Part shown: positions 1 through 9,780 of the stretch, piece after piece
Layout of the letters: each line of letters begins with the position of its first letter
How positions within the stretch are numbered: position 1 is the first letter of the stretch
Assembly: GCA_963729295.1 (NCBI GenBank)
Contig: CAVSNJ010000019.1
Location: 53,412 to 117,411, forward strand
Direction: 5' to 3'
Length of the DNA stretch: 64,000 nucleotides
Source: DATJLY01 sp963729295
Lineage (GTDB): Bacteria > Pseudomonadota > Alphaproteobacteria > ATCC43930 > CGMCC-115725
Position numbers and translations under genes: made by a program
The notes under the pieces: model-generated
The model's database searches: none
What the model saw: the letters and a program-made list of their open reading frames with translations, nothing else
What the model was told of the DNA's origin: nothing

Positions 1-587
1 CCTATTCCGTGCGGCTTGCCGCGAGCGCCGAGGGCGGCTCGACCCGCGAGCTGCCGCTGATGCTCAACCGCATCCTCGGCACCAAGTTCGAGATCGTCGC
101 GGGCTATCCCGGGAGCCGCGAGATGATGCTGGCGATCGAGCAGGGCGAGGTCGCGGGCCTGTGCGGCATCTCGGTCTCGAGCATCGCCGAGGCGCATCCC
201 GACTGGCTGGCGAGCGGCAAGTTCTTCGTGCTGGCGCAAGAATCGACGGTCCCCGATCCCGAGCTCACGGCCGAGCACGTGCCGCTCACCGGCGATTTCG
301 CCAAGACCGAGGAAGACAAAGCGGCGCTCGAGCTCATGTACAGCCAGCAGGACTACGGCCGTCCGTTCATCGTGCCGCCCGGCACGCCGGCGGACCGGCT
401 CGAAATCCTCCGGAAATCCTTCTCCGAGGCGCTCGCCGATCCGGCGACGGTCGCGGATGCAAAGCGCATGGGCCTCGCGCTGCGCCCCAAGGGCGGCACC
501 GAGGTGCAGGCCGTCGTCGACAAGGTTTTTACGACCCCGCCCGCCGTCGTCGCTCGCCTCAAGGCGGCGATCGCCACCGCGCAATAG
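1..587 (+). CDS. Bug/TctC-family substrate-binding protein, C-terminal part (truncated by window edge)
   Basis: The frame is open from the left edge and ends with TAG at 585-587, so only about 194 residues are visible and no start can be assigned. The pattern fits the C-terminal lobe of Bug (Bordetella uptake gene) periplasmic proteins: a mid-region GYPGSREMMLAIEQGEV and a C-terminal PPGTPADRLEILRKSF followed by DPATVADAKRMGL. Such proteins bind small carboxylates in the periplasm for tripartite tricarboxylate transporters, and are often orphans with no membrane genes nearby, as here. The ligand cannot be predicted. Confidence 0.85.
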   Translation, partial: YSVRLAASAEGGSTRELPLMLNRILGTKFEIVAGYPGSREMMLAIEQGEVAGLCGISVSSIAEAHPDWLASGKFFVLAQESTVPDPELTAEHVPLTGDFAKTEEDKAALELMYSQQDYGRPFIVPPGTPADRLEILRKSFSEALADPATVADAKRMGLALRPKGGTEVQAVVDKVFTTPPAVVARLKAAIATAQ

Positions 588-600
588 CGCCCGTTCGCGA

Positions 601-1662
601 TTGGCCGAAGGGAGCAAGCTCAGCGAGGTCGCGCGGCGGACCGTTGCGCTCGAATGGTCAGGGCTCACGCTCGGCCTCGCCTGCCGGCTCGCGCCCGCGC
701 TCGTCGTCGTGCTCGCTTGCGGCCTCGTCGCCGGCGTGCCCGCCGCGGGCGCCGTCGCCGCGGGGGGCGCGCTCACAGTCGGATTCGGCGCGTTCCAGCG
801 GCTCACCAGCTCACGCGCCGTGCCGATGCTGTTCGCGTTCGTCGGCATCTCCGCCTCGACTTTCATCGGCACGCTCACCGGCGCATCGGCGCCGCTCACG
901 ATCGGCCTCGCGCTCTTTTACGGTTTCTGGTGCGGCATGCTGCCGGCGGTGTCGATGGGCGCGTTCTGGATCGGCCAGCAATGCACGATCTATTTCCTCA
1001 TCGCCGGGGCATATCCCGGCGATGCCGAGCAGGCGTTCGTGCGCATGGCGCTGGTGCTGGCGGGCGGCATGGTGCAGATCGCGCTCTTCGGGGCGATCCT
1101 CACGGCCGAGCGCGGCCGCGCGCCGCACCCGCTGCTGCATCGCATGCTCGCCGAGGGCGCGATGCTCGTCGTCAGGCTGCGCGTTGCCGAAGGCTTGCGG
1201 TTCGCGCCGAGCTTTGCCGTGGCGCTCGCCGTCGCCGTGGCGGCGGAGCGCTGGCTCGATCTGCGCAACGGCTATTGGGCGGGGATGACCGCGCTCATCC
1301 TGCTGCGGCCGGATTTCCATGACACGCTCGCGCGGAGCGTCGGCCGCGTCGGCGGCACGATCGCGGGGGCGCTTCTGGCAAGTCTCGTCGCCCACCTCGT
1401 CGCGCCGGGGCCAGTGCTGCTCGCGACCTTCGTGGCGTTCTGCGCCTTCTGCGTCTTCGCCACGGTGCGGCTCAATTTTGGCGTGTTCGCGCTGTTCCTC
1501 ACCGGCTACGTCGTGTTCCTCCTGGTGCTCGCCGGGGTCGCCGAGGCGCAGGTGGCACTTGCCCGCATCGAGGCGACCGCATTTGGCGCCGCGATCGCGC
1601 TCGTCACCCATCTCCAGCTTTATTTCGCGAACCGTACGCGCGCCGCGCCGAGTCCGGGCTGA
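601..1662 (+). CDS. FUSC-family (fusaric acid resistance-like) inner-membrane protein
   Basis: This is a 353-residue protein made mostly of hydrophobic helices, in two groups separated near residues 170-200 by a charged stretch. The second half has the FUSC-like pattern RNGYWAGMTALILLRPDF followed by TLARSVGRVGGTIAGALLA. FUSC proteins are putative exporters of aromatic or weak acids; function here is by family only. No ATG suits the 5' end. TTG at 601 is the first in-frame start after the stop of the upstream gene, 13 bases away, so co-transcription is likely. The 3' end overlaps the convergent hyuB by 59 bases. Confidence 0.75.
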   Translation: MAEGSKLSEVARRTVALEWSGLTLGLACRLAPALVVVLACGLVAGVPAAGAVAAGGALTVGFGAFQRLTSSRAVPMLFAFVGISASTFIGTLTGASAPLTIGLALFYGFWCGMLPAVSMGAFWIGQQCTIYFLIAGAYPGDAEQAFVRMALVLAGGMVQIALFGAILTAERGRAPHPLLHRMLAEGAMLVVRLRVAEGLRFAPSFAVALAVAVAAERWLDLRNGYWAGMTALILLRPDFHDTLARSVGRVGGTIAGALLASLVAHLVAPGPVLLATFVAFCAFCVFATVRLNFGVFALFLTGYVVFLLVLAGVAEAQVALARIEATAFGAAIALVTHLQLYFANRTRAAPSPG

Positions 1663-3308
1663 CATAGCCCTCTTCGATGTCGCGTTGCACGGCTGCCGGG
1701 TCGCGCTGCTGCGGATCGCCCCAGCCGCCGCCGCCGGCCTTGTCGAGATAGAAGCCTTCGCTTGCCTTCATCTCGAACCGGCCCGAGCTTGGCACGGTGC
1801 GCTCGCTGCCATCGCGCGCGACGAGGACGAAGCGGCTCGCCCGTCCGTCGGCGCCGCCTTCGGCCCCGCTCGCCGGGAAGCGCGCGCGGTCATAGCGGCG
1901 CACGACGGTCGCATCCTGCAGGAGGCGATAGCGCCGGCGGAACGCAACGCCGCCGCGATAGCGTCCGGCGCCGCCCGAATCCGGAATGATGGAGAATTCG
2001 GTGATGCGGCACGGGAATTCGGATTCCAAAATCTCGATCGGCGTGATGTGCAGGTTCGAAAGATGCGTCGCCACCATCGAGGCGCCGTCATGCCCGTTGC
2101 CGCCGCCATAGGCCGAGGCGAAGATCTCGTATTGGAGGTTCCCGTGGCCGGCGCGCCCCTCCGACCAGTTGATGAGAAGCGAGCCGGACGAGCCCGATCC
2201 GGCGATGGCGCGCTCAGGCACGAAGCGGCCAAGCGCCTCGAGGATCACGTCGACGAGCTTCAGGTTCGCCTTCTGGTAGCTCGACACCGGTGCGGGGGGC
2301 GCTGCGTTGGTCACGGTGCGCGGCCGAAAGCGCAAGCTCACCGCGTCGCGCATGCCGTCGTTGAATTTGAGCTCGGGCGCCAACGCGCCGATGAGCGAAT
2401 AGAAGACGCATGCCTCGACCATCGACGGGCGCAGATTGACCGGCCCCTTCGCCTGGGGGCCGCTCCCTGAGAAATCGAACTCGATGCGGCCGCCCGATAC
2501 GGTGATGGTGACGGCGAATTTCACCGGCTTCTCCAATTCGACGCCGTCGTCGTCCATGAAGCCTTCGGCGGATTCCGTGCCTTCGGGCAACGCCCGGATC
2601 GCCGCCGCGATTGCCCGCGCCGTGCCGTCCAGAATCGCGGCGAAGGCGGCCATGACGGTTGTCGGCGCCGAAGCGCGCGCCGAGCTCCGCCATGCGCCGC
2701 GCGCCCATTTCGGTGGCGGCGATCTGCGCGCGCACATCGCCGCGCACGAGATCGGGCTGGCGGCTGTTGGCGAGGATGAGGCGCTCCATATCCTCGTCAT
2801 AGCGGCCCTTTCGCGCGATCTTTACCGGCGGCACCAGAAGCCCCTCCTGAAACATCTCGGTCGCATTCGCCGAGGTGCTGCCGGGATTGGTGCCGCCGAT
2901 ATCGGCCTTGTGCGCGATCGAGCCGCTGAAGCCGATGAGTTGTCCCTGCGCGAAGATGGGCGAGAGAAACCCCATGTCCGAGACATGCGGCATGCCCGCC
3001 TCGTAGGGATGGTTCGAGACGAACACGTCGCCGGCCGCAATCGCGCCCGCCGCCGCGCCGTAAAGCTCGAGCACGCGCGCCGTGAAATGGCGATAGACGG
3101 GCGCGTGAAAGAACATCGGCGGCGGCGTGATGAGCCGTCCGGCGCGATCGAGAATGACGCAGCTGAAATCGCGCGATTCGCGGATGATGGTCGAATAGCC
3201 CGAGCGGTAGAAATGATAGTGCATCTCGTCGACGAGGCTCGCGACCTTGTTGCGCACGATCTCGACCGTGACGGGGTCGATGCGCGATCGGACACGCCGC
3301 TTAGCCAT
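1604..3308 (-). pseudogene. hyuB: Hydantoinase B/oxoprolinase subunit, interrupted by an apparent single-base insertion
   Basis: Starting at ATG 3308, the first part reads RSRIDPVTVEIVRNKVASLVDEM, NHPYEAGMPHVSDMG and HKADIGGTNPGST, all typical of HyuB. After ELGARFGAD (around 2662) the frame breaks and continues in another frame as TVMAAFAAILDG through SGGAGRYRGG to a Gly-rich GGGGWGDP tail. Removing one T from the TT at 2659-2660 restores one 567-residue protein of normal family length. HyuA and HyuB together carry out ATP-dependent ring opening of hydantoins, 5-oxoproline or related compounds. The start overlaps the 3' end of hyuA by 8 bases (ATGGCTAA), so the two are translationally coupled. 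It is either a recent pseudogene or an assembly error. Confidence 0.85.
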
Positions 3309-5403
3309 TTTGCCTGCGCTCCAAGATGAGATTGAGGAACTCGTCCACCGTCGCGCGCCAGCCCGGCGGGATCACCGTGGTGGCGTCGAACTGCTCGACG
3401 ATCGCGGGCCCTTCGATCCGCGCGCCTGCGGCAAGCCGGTCGCGCTCGAAAATCCGCGTGCGCGTCTCGCGCGCGGCATCGAAGCGCACCCGGCGGAACC
3501 CCTTGGCCGCGCTCTCGGGCACGATGCGCGCTCTTTTCATCGCTGATTTTTCCGGCACGTATTTGGGCGCGGCAACGCGCACGCGCAGGCGATAGCTCAC
3601 GATCTCGACCGGCCGGTCGGACGCGGCATGGAAATGGAGCCGCGCATGGAGCTCGTCGAAGCGTCGGCGCGCCTCGTCGAGCGCGCGTTGCGTCAGCGGC
3701 GCCTTCAGTCCCGCAAGCGACACGGTGAGCTCGTAGCCCTGGCCGGTATAGCGCATGTCGAGCGCGCGCTCGCGCGATGCCCGCGCATCGCCCAAGCCTT
3801 CCTCGGCGAGCTCGGCCGCTGCGCGCCGTTCGAGCGCGCGGAAAATCGCCTCGGCGTGGTCCGGCGTCACCTGCGCCATCGGGCGCAGCTCCGAGCGGAC
3901 ATAGTCGTGCACCACGTCGCTGCACAAGAGTCCGAGCGCCGAGAAGGCGCCGGGCCGCGGCGGCACCAAGATGCGCGCGACGCCGAGTTCCTCCGCCACC
4001 GCGGCGGCATGGACCGCGCCTGCGCCGCCGAACGGCAGCAGCGTGAAGTCGCGCGCATCGACGCCGCGCTTGGCCGCATAGACGCGGACTTCGTCGGCCA
4101 TGCGCATGTCGACGATGCGGCGGATGCCCGACGCCGCCTCGGCGAAGCTCATGCCAAGCGGCGTCGCGATCTTCGCCGCGATCGCCGCGCGCGCCGCCGC
4201 AATGTCGAGCCGCTGGGTCCCGCCGAGAAAATAATCGGGGTTGAGGAATCCCAGCACGAGATCGGCGTCGGTCACGGTCGGGTCCGCGCCGCCGCGGCCA
4301 CAGCAGGCGGGGCCGGGATCGGCGCCGGCGCTTTTCGGGCCCACGGCCAGGAACCCGCCCTGATCGACCGCGGCGATCGAGCCGCCGCCCGCCGAGATGC
4401 TGGTGAGGTCGAGCGCCGGCACGCCGAGCGGCCGCCGCGCCACGGTCACCTCCGTCACTTCGAGCGGCGCGCCGCCCTCGATGAAGCAGATGTCGCAGCT
4501 CGTCCCGCCCATGTCGAGTGTGATGAGGCCGCGTTTCGATTCCTTCGGCGCGAGATAGGCGCTCGCCTGCGCGCCCGCGGCGGGGCCGGAAAAGAGCGTG
4601 TGCACCGTCTTGCCGCCCGCGGCCGCGGCCTTGAACGGCATCACGCCGCCGTTCGACTGCATCAGGAAGCGCTGCTTCGTGCCGATGCGAGCGGCGTCGA
4701 GCCCTTGATCGAGATTGCGGATATAGTGCACCAGCACCGGCTCGAGATAGGCGTTGAGCAAGGTCGTCGACAGGCGCGGCCATTCGCGGATGCGCGGCAG
4801 CACCGCCGACGAAAGCGAGATCGCGGCCTCGGGAAACTCGGCGCGCAAAATCTCCGCCGCGCGCGCCTCGTGATCCTGGTTGGCGAAGGAGAAGAGGAAG
4901 CACACGGCAATCGAGCGCGCCCCCTTCGCCTTCAGCTCGCGCGCGGCGTGGCGCACCGCCCCCTCGTCGAGCGGCTCGAGCTCCGATCCGGCGAAATCGA
5001 TGCGGCCGCCCACCTCGTACGTCATGCTTTGCGGCGCAAGCTGCGGCGGCTTCTCGTAGAAATAGTCGAACGGATTTCCGTCGCGCGCCTGGCTCTGCAC
5101 CTCCTGGACGGCGCGGTAGCCCTTGGTGATGAGGAGCCCGATTTTGGCGCCCTTCATTTCGAGGAGCGCGTTCGTCGTGATCGTCGTGCCGTGCGCGAAG
5201 AATTCGATCGCCTCGGGTGCTACGCCACGCGCGAGAAACCGCCCGATGCCGTCGAGGACGCCGAGCGCCGGGTTGGCCGGCGTACTCGCGACCTTCTCGA
5301 CCGCGAGAGCGCCGCTCTTCACGTCGAGCAGCACGAGATCGGTGTGCGTCCCGCCGACATCGACGCCGAGCCGATAGCGGCCGATCTTCCCCCTGCGCGC
5401 CAC
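3301..5403 (-). CDS. hyuA: Hydantoinase A/oxoprolinase (ATP-dependent) subunit
   Basis: This is a 700-residue protein, the normal HyuA length. The N-terminus RYRLGVDVGGTHTDLVLL is the actin/hexokinase-type phosphate-binding loop; later blocks include FFAHGTTITTNALLEMKGAK, GLITLDMGGTSCDICF and LLPFGGAGAVHAAAVAEELG. GTG at 5403 is chosen because it lies 7 bases after the upstream stop and just before the conserved N-terminus; the frame upstream of it is not HyuA-like. The gene sits between an NMT1-type binding protein and hyuB on one minus-strand transcript, suggesting uptake and ring opening of a cyclic amide. Hydantoin, oxoproline and other lactam substrates cannot be told apart. Confidence 0.93.
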   Translation of the reverse strand: MARRGKIGRYRLGVDVGGTHTDLVLLDVKSGALAVEKVASTPANPALGVLDGIGRFLARGVAPEAIEFFAHGTTITTNALLEMKGAKIGLLITKGYRAVQEVQSQARDGNPFDYFYEKPPQLAPQSMTYEVGGRIDFAGSELEPLDEGAVRHAARELKAKGARSIAVCFLFSFANQDHEARAAEILRAEFPEAAISLSSAVLPRIREWPRLSTTLLNAYLEPVLVHYIRNLDQGLDAARIGTKQRFLMQSNGGVMPFKAAAAGGKTVHTLFSGPAAGAQASAYLAPKESKRGLITLDMGGTSCDICFIEGGAPLEVTEVTVARRPLGVPALDLTSISAGGGSIAAVDQGGFLAVGPKSAGADPGPACCGRGGADPTVTDADLVLGFLNPDYFLGGTQRLDIAAARAAIAAKIATPLGMSFAEAASGIRRIVDMRMADEVRVYAAKRGVDARDFTLLPFGGAGAVHAAAVAEELGVARILVPPRPGAFSALGLLCSDVVHDYVRSELRPMAQVTPDHAEAIFRALERRAAAELAEEGLGDARASRERALDMRYTGQGYELTVSLAGLKAPLTQRALDEARRRFDELHARLHFHAASDRPVEIVSYRLRVRVAAPKYVPEKSAMKRARIVPESAAKGFRRVRFDAARETRTRIFERDRLAAGARIEGPAIVEQFDATTVIPPGWRATVDEFLNLILERRQNG

Positions 5404-5410
5404 GAAGAAC

Positions 5411-6340
5411 CTATTCGGCGGCGTGTACCTGCTGCTGCAATTGCAGATCGACGAGATCGAGCGGCGAGGCCGTCGCCTCGAGCATGCCCCAGCCCTTGAG
5501 CCAGTCGTAGGTGCGCTGCATCTCGTCGATCGGAATGGGCGCGGGATCGACGACAACGAGCCGGCTCGCGCGCAAATCATCGACCGAGAGACCGGCGATC
5601 TCCGGCTCCTTGCCTTTGTAGTAATCGATGAAATAGTGGAGATATGCCCTCTTGTCGGCATTGATGCGCCGCACCGCCTCCTTCACCGCGCGCGCAAAGG
5701 CGGCATAGGTCTCGGCATCGACGCGGCTCGATGCGACCTCGGTGCCGTGGAAGAAGGCGCTGCAGATGATGCGGCAGCCGCGCTTCTCGGCGAGGCTCAC
5801 ATGCGGCTCGGTCAAGGTTGTCGCCTCGATCTCGCCCGTCATCATCGCCTCGTAGCGATAGCGCGAGCCGTTGGGCGCGCTGCACAGCTTGATCATGTCG
5901 CGCGGCACGAAGCCTTCGAGCATGTGCAGCGCGATATAGTGCGTGCCGAAGAAGAACGGCACGCCGATCAAGCGGTTCGCGAGCTGCTGCGGCGTATAGA
6001 CCGGCGAGTCGGGTCGCACGACGAGCGCCGAATAAGCGACGATTGCGCGGCGCCCGACCTGGCGGCTTCCCTTCTGCGTATCCTGGACGCGGCAGTAATT
6101 GCCCCATTCGCAAGCGTTGTACATGTCGGCCTTGCCCTGCTCGAAGAGCTTGCCGTGGCTGGCGAAAGGATCGACCCCGCGCTCGCTCGTAATGTCGGTC
6201 CGCACTTTTTTCTCGACACCCTGCTCGCGGTCGGCCCATTCGATCTCGAGCCCTTCCTTGGCGAAAAGCCCTTCGTCGTAAGCGACGAGCTCCGGTAGTC
6301 CCTGGAACGGCGCGGTCGTCTCGAGCACGAGCTTCTTCAT
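5411..6340 (-). CDS. NMT1/THI5-like substrate-binding protein
   Basis: This 309-residue protein resembles periplasmic-type binding proteins of the NMT1/THI5 (NitT/TauT, pyrimidine-precursor) group, with GLPELVAYDEGLFAKEGLEI near the start and LIGVPFFFGTHYIALHMLEG in the middle. ATG 6340 is preceded by GAGGAGAGATGCC. No signal peptide is obvious, because the protein begins MKKLVLETTAPFQG, so it may be cytoplasmic or exported in another way. It is the first gene of an operon with hyuA (7-base gap) and hyuB. No permease or ATPase gene is nearby. Its ligand could be the substrate of HyuAB, which is an inference from position. Confidence 0.8.
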   Translation of the reverse strand: MKKLVLETTAPFQGLPELVAYDEGLFAKEGLEIEWADREQGVEKKVRTDITSERGVDPFASHGKLFEQGKADMYNACEWGNYCRVQDTQKGSRQVGRRAIVAYSALVVRPDSPVYTPQQLANRLIGVPFFFGTHYIALHMLEGFVPRDMIKLCSAPNGSRYRYEAMMTGEIEATTLTEPHVSLAEKRGCRIICSAFFHGTEVASSRVDAETYAAFARAVKEAVRRINADKRAYLHYFIDYYKGKEPEIAGLSVDDLRASRLVVVDPAPIPIDEMQRTYDWLKGWGMLEATASPLDLVDLQLQQQVHAAE

Positions 6341-6414
6341 GGCATCTCTCCTCGGCCGACCCATTATAATCCGTGGCACACCCGCGTGGTATCATGCCGC
6401 CGGGAGGACAGGCG

Positions 6415-8109
6415 ATGCAGAAACTCAGCGAAAGCTATGTCCACGGCGCCTCGCCGCAGGGATTGATCGGCGCCACGATCGGCCGGTTCTTCGACGAGGC
6501 GGCGGCGCGCTGGGCCGGCGAGCTGGCGCTCGTCGTGCGCCACGAGGGCGTGCGCTGGACCTATCGGGAGCTGAAGCGGCGCGTCGACGATCTCGCCGCG
6601 GGGCTCGTCGCATTGGGCCTCGAGCCGGGCGAGCGCATCGGCATCTGGTCGCCCAACAACGCCGAATGGGTGGTGACGCAGTTCGCGACGGCGAAAGCCG
6701 GGCTCATCCTCGTCAACATCAATCCGGCCTATCGCCTCACCGAGGTCGAATACGCGCTCAACAAGGTCGGCTGCCGCGCCCTCATCACCGCGCATTCCTT
6801 CAAGTCGAGCGACTATGTCGGCATGCTGCGCACTCTGGCGCCCGAGATCGCGCGCCAATCCGCGGGCGCGCTCCAGTCCGCGCGGCTGCCGGAGTTGCGC
6901 ACGCTCATCCGCATCGGCGAGGGCGAGGAGCGGGGCTTCCTGCCGTTCGACGTGGTGATGCGCGGCGGCGGCGCGCGCGAGCATCAGGCGCTCGCGGAGC
7001 TCGCGCCGAAACTGCAATTCGACGATCCGATCAACATCCAGTTCACGAGCGGCACGACCGGCGCGCCCAAGGGCGCGACGTTGACGCACCACAACATCCT
7101 CAATAACGGCCACTTCGTCGGCGAGACGCTGCGTCTCTCGCCGCGCGACCGCGTCGCCATCCCGGTGCCGCTCTATCATTGCTTCGGCATGGTGCTGGGC
7201 AATCTCGCCTGCGTTACGCATGGCGCGGCGATGGTATTTCCGTCCGAGGGGTTCGAACCGCTCGCCACGCTCGAAACGGTGGCCGAGGAACGCTGCACCG
7301 GGCTCTACGGCGTTCCCACCATGTTCATCGCCGAGTTGAATCATCCCGAGTTCAAGCGCTTCGACCTCACGTCGCTGCGCACCGGCATCATGGCGGGCTC
7401 GCCTTGCCCCATCGAGGTGATGAAGCGCTGCGTCTCCGACATGCATATGAGCGAGGTCACCATCGCCTATGGCATGACCGAGACGAGCCCGGTGAGCTTT
7501 CAGACCTCGCACGACGATCCGCTGGAGCGCCGCGTCGCGACCGTCGGCCGCGTCCATCCCCATGTCGAGGTGAAGATCGTCGACACCGACGGCCGCATCG
7601 TCGCGCCCGGTGCGGCCGGCGAGCTTCTGACGCGCGGCTATTGCGTCATGCTCGGCTACTGGAACGACGAAGAGATGACGGCCGACGCGATCGACCGCGC
7701 CGGCTGGATGCACACGGGCGATCTCGCCACGCTCGACGAGGACGGCTATTGCAACATCGTCGGCCGCATCAAGGACATGGTGATCCGCGGCGGCGAGAAC
7801 GTCTATCCGCGCGAGATCGAGGAATATCTCTTCCGCCATCCCAAAATCGAGGCGGCGCAGGTCGTGGGCGTGCCCGATCCGCGCTATGGCGAGGAGCTCG
7901 CCGCCTGGATCAAGCTGAAGCCGGGCGAGGCGTGCGTGCCCGAGGAAATCCGCGCTTTCTGCGAAGGCCAGATCGCGCACTACAAGATTCCGCGCTACAT
8001 CCGCTTCGTCGACGGATTTCCCATGACCGTCACCGGCAAGGTGCAGAAATTCCTAATGCGCGAGGAAATGATCCGCGAGCTCGGGCTCACGGTCGAGAAG
8101 ACGGCGTAA
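6415..8109 (+). CDS. AMP-dependent acyl-CoA synthetase (ANL superfamily, ACSF2-like)
   Basis: This 564-residue enzyme would activate a carboxylic acid through an acyl-adenylate to its CoA thioester. The P-loop FTSGTTGAPKGATLTHHN lies near residue 205. YGMTETSPVS, HTGDLATLDEDGYC and VGRIKDMVIRGGENVYPRE are the adenylate and hinge motifs, and the catalytic lysine is in TVTGKVQK near the end. ATG 6415 follows GGGAGGACAGGCG. It diverges from the hyu operon across about 75 bases and overlaps the convergent GMC gene by 23 bases. The length suits the medium-chain/ACSF2-like group; the acid is unknown. Confidence 0.93.
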   Translation: MQKLSESYVHGASPQGLIGATIGRFFDEAAARWAGELALVVRHEGVRWTYRELKRRVDDLAAGLVALGLEPGERIGIWSPNNAEWVVTQFATAKAGLILVNINPAYRLTEVEYALNKVGCRALITAHSFKSSDYVGMLRTLAPEIARQSAGALQSARLPELRTLIRIGEGEERGFLPFDVVMRGGGAREHQALAELAPKLQFDDPINIQFTSGTTGAPKGATLTHHNILNNGHFVGETLRLSPRDRVAIPVPLYHCFGMVLGNLACVTHGAAMVFPSEGFEPLATLETVAEERCTGLYGVPTMFIAELNHPEFKRFDLTSLRTGIMAGSPCPIEVMKRCVSDMHMSEVTIAYGMTETSPVSFQTSHDDPLERRVATVGRVHPHVEVKIVDTDGRIVAPGAAGELLTRGYCVMLGYWNDEEMTADAIDRAGWMHTGDLATLDEDGYCNIVGRIKDMVIRGGENVYPREIEEYLFRHPKIEAAQVVGVPDPRYGEELAAWIKLKPGEACVPEEIRAFCEGQIAHYKIPRYIRFVDGFPMTVTGKVQKFLMREEMIRELGLTVEKTA

Positions 8110-9715
8110 TGTTCGGCCGGCCACGGATAAGGTCCGTGGCCTTTTCCGCGATCATCAGCACGCAGGCATTGATGTTGCCGCTGACGAGATCCGGCATCGC
8201 CGAGGCATCGACCACGCGAAGATTGTCGATCCCCTTGACGCGAAGGTCGGTGTCGAGCGGCGCGTCGTTGCCAGTTCCCATCGCCACGGTGCAGGACGGA
8301 TGGTGCGCCGAGCGCGCCGTGCGCCTGATCCACTGATCGAGCTCGGCGTCGGTCATGAGCTTTTCCCCCGGCGCCTTCTCGGCCGCGCGATAGGGCGCAA
8401 GCGGCGCGCGGCCCAGGATGTCGCGTGCGATGCGGATGCCGGCGCGGAGCGAGCGCAAATCGTTCTCGCGCGACAGGAAATTGTGGACGATCCGCACTTT
8501 TTCGCGCGGATCGCGCGAGCGCAGGTAAAGCCGCCCGCGCGCCTCGGGATGGAGCAGCACGGGCGTCATGTTGAACCCGTCGGCAAAGGGCGCGCGCCAA
8601 TAGGGAAACCACAAATCCGCCTCGATCGCCGTGCCGCGCGTGAAGAACTGGATGTCGGGCACGGATAGATTCTCGCGCGTGCGCAAGAAACCGGTGACGC
8701 CGCCCGGCAGGGTCGCGGCGGGTCCGGTGCCGAAGAGATATGCGCGCGCCATCGCCAGCGCCGCGCGGTCGGCCCGCATCAGCGCTTGGAACGGTCCCGG
8801 CTCGGTGCGGAAATACTGCACCGTCACCGCCAGGTGATCCTGGAGGTTGCCGCCCACGCCCGGAAGATCGACGACCGGCGTGATCCCCGTCTCGCGCAGT
8901 TGATCGGCCGGGCCGATGCCCGACAGCATCAGAAGCTGCGGCGTGTTGAAGACGCCGGCCGACAGGATCACCTCGCGCTCGGGTAGCGCACGATAGGTCT
9001 CGCCGCCCGAAACATATTCGACGCCGATGGCGCGCTTCCCGTCGATGATGATACGGGTCGCGAGCGCGTGCTGCGCGAGCGTCACGTTCCCGCGCGCCAT
9101 CGCCGGGCGCAGGAAGGCCTGCGCCGCACTCCACCGGCGGCCGTTTTTGATTGTCGCCTGGCCGCGCGCAAATCCGTCCTGGCTCGCGCCGTTATAATCT
9201 TCGGTGAAGGGGTGCCCGGCCTCGCGCGCCGCCTCGAGCAGCGCCGCGAAATAGGGGTCGGCCGGCTTCAGATGCTGGACCCGAAGCGGCCCGTCCGCGC
9301 CGCGATAGGGGTCGGCGCCGCCTTCCCAGCTTTCATAGCGCCGGAAATAAGGGAGCGCGTCGTCATAGGTCCAGCCGGCAGCGCCGTTCGCAGCCCAGCG
9401 GTCGTAGTCGCCGCGATTGCCGCGCACATGCGTCATCACGTTGATCGAGGACGAGCCGCCCACGACGCGCCCGCGCATCGATTCGATCGACCGGTCGGCA
9501 AGTCCCGGCTCGATCTCGGTGTCGTAGCCCCAATCGTGCAGCCGCTTCTGGTGGATCTTGCCGACGCCCATCGGCACATGGATCAGCGGATCGCGGTCGG
9601 GCCCGCCGACTTCGATGACGAGGACGCGCGATCCGTCGGCCGAAAGCCGGTCCGCCAGAAGGCACCCGGCCGACCCCGCGCCGACGATGACGTAGTCGAA
9701 TGCGCTTCCTGTCAT
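8087..9715 (-). CDS. GMC-family FAD-dependent oxidoreductase (choline dehydrogenase-like)
   Basis: This 542-residue flavoprotein oxidises an alcohol. The dinucleotide-binding motif VIVGAGSAGCLLADRLS starts at residue 9. GRVVGGSSSINVMTHVRGN is GMC signature 1, and GVFNTPQLLMLSGIGP with SGIGPADQL is signature 2. HHPSCTVAMGTG near the C-terminus holds the catalytic His region and is followed by LRVKGIDNLRVVDASAMP. ATG 9715 is chosen because it leads directly into the FAD motif. It is divergent from the 2OG-Fe(II) oxygenase gene, with 65 bases between the starts. No betaine-aldehyde dehydrogenase is nearby, so a choline role is not supported. Confidence 0.93.
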   Translation of the reverse strand: MTGSAFDYVIVGAGSAGCLLADRLSADGSRVLVIEVGGPDRDPLIHVPMGVGKIHQKRLHDWGYDTEIEPGLADRSIESMRGRVVGGSSSINVMTHVRGNRGDYDRWAANGAAGWTYDDALPYFRRYESWEGGADPYRGADGPLRVQHLKPADPYFAALLEAAREAGHPFTEDYNGASQDGFARGQATIKNGRRWSAAQAFLRPAMARGNVTLAQHALATRIIIDGKRAIGVEYVSGGETYRALPEREVILSAGVFNTPQLLMLSGIGPADQLRETGITPVVDLPGVGGNLQDHLAVTVQYFRTEPGPFQALMRADRAALAMARAYLFGTGPAATLPGGVTGFLRTRENLSVPDIQFFTRGTAIEADLWFPYWRAPFADGFNMTPVLLHPEARGRLYLRSRDPREKVRIVHNFLSRENDLRSLRAGIRIARDILGRAPLAPYRAAEKAPGEKLMTDAELDQWIRRTARSAHHPSCTVAMGTGNDAPLDTDLRVKGIDNLRVVDASAMPDLVSGNINACVLMIAEKATDLIRGRPNITPSSRP

Positions 9716-9780
9716 GCCATTCTCACTATGGGCAGCGTCGCGCCGGAACGCTACTCTCTTCCCGAACGCAGGAGGCAGCA

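Noticed and set aside
1319..2470. Plus-strand frame running from the FUSC gene into hyuB
   Set aside because: It crosses a real stop region in the other frame, is Arg/Ala-rich and matches no protein family; it is a shadow of the two real genes.
6364..7980. Long minus-strand frame opposite the acyl-CoA synthetase
   Set aside because: Antisense of a real enzyme; no recognisable domain and biased composition.
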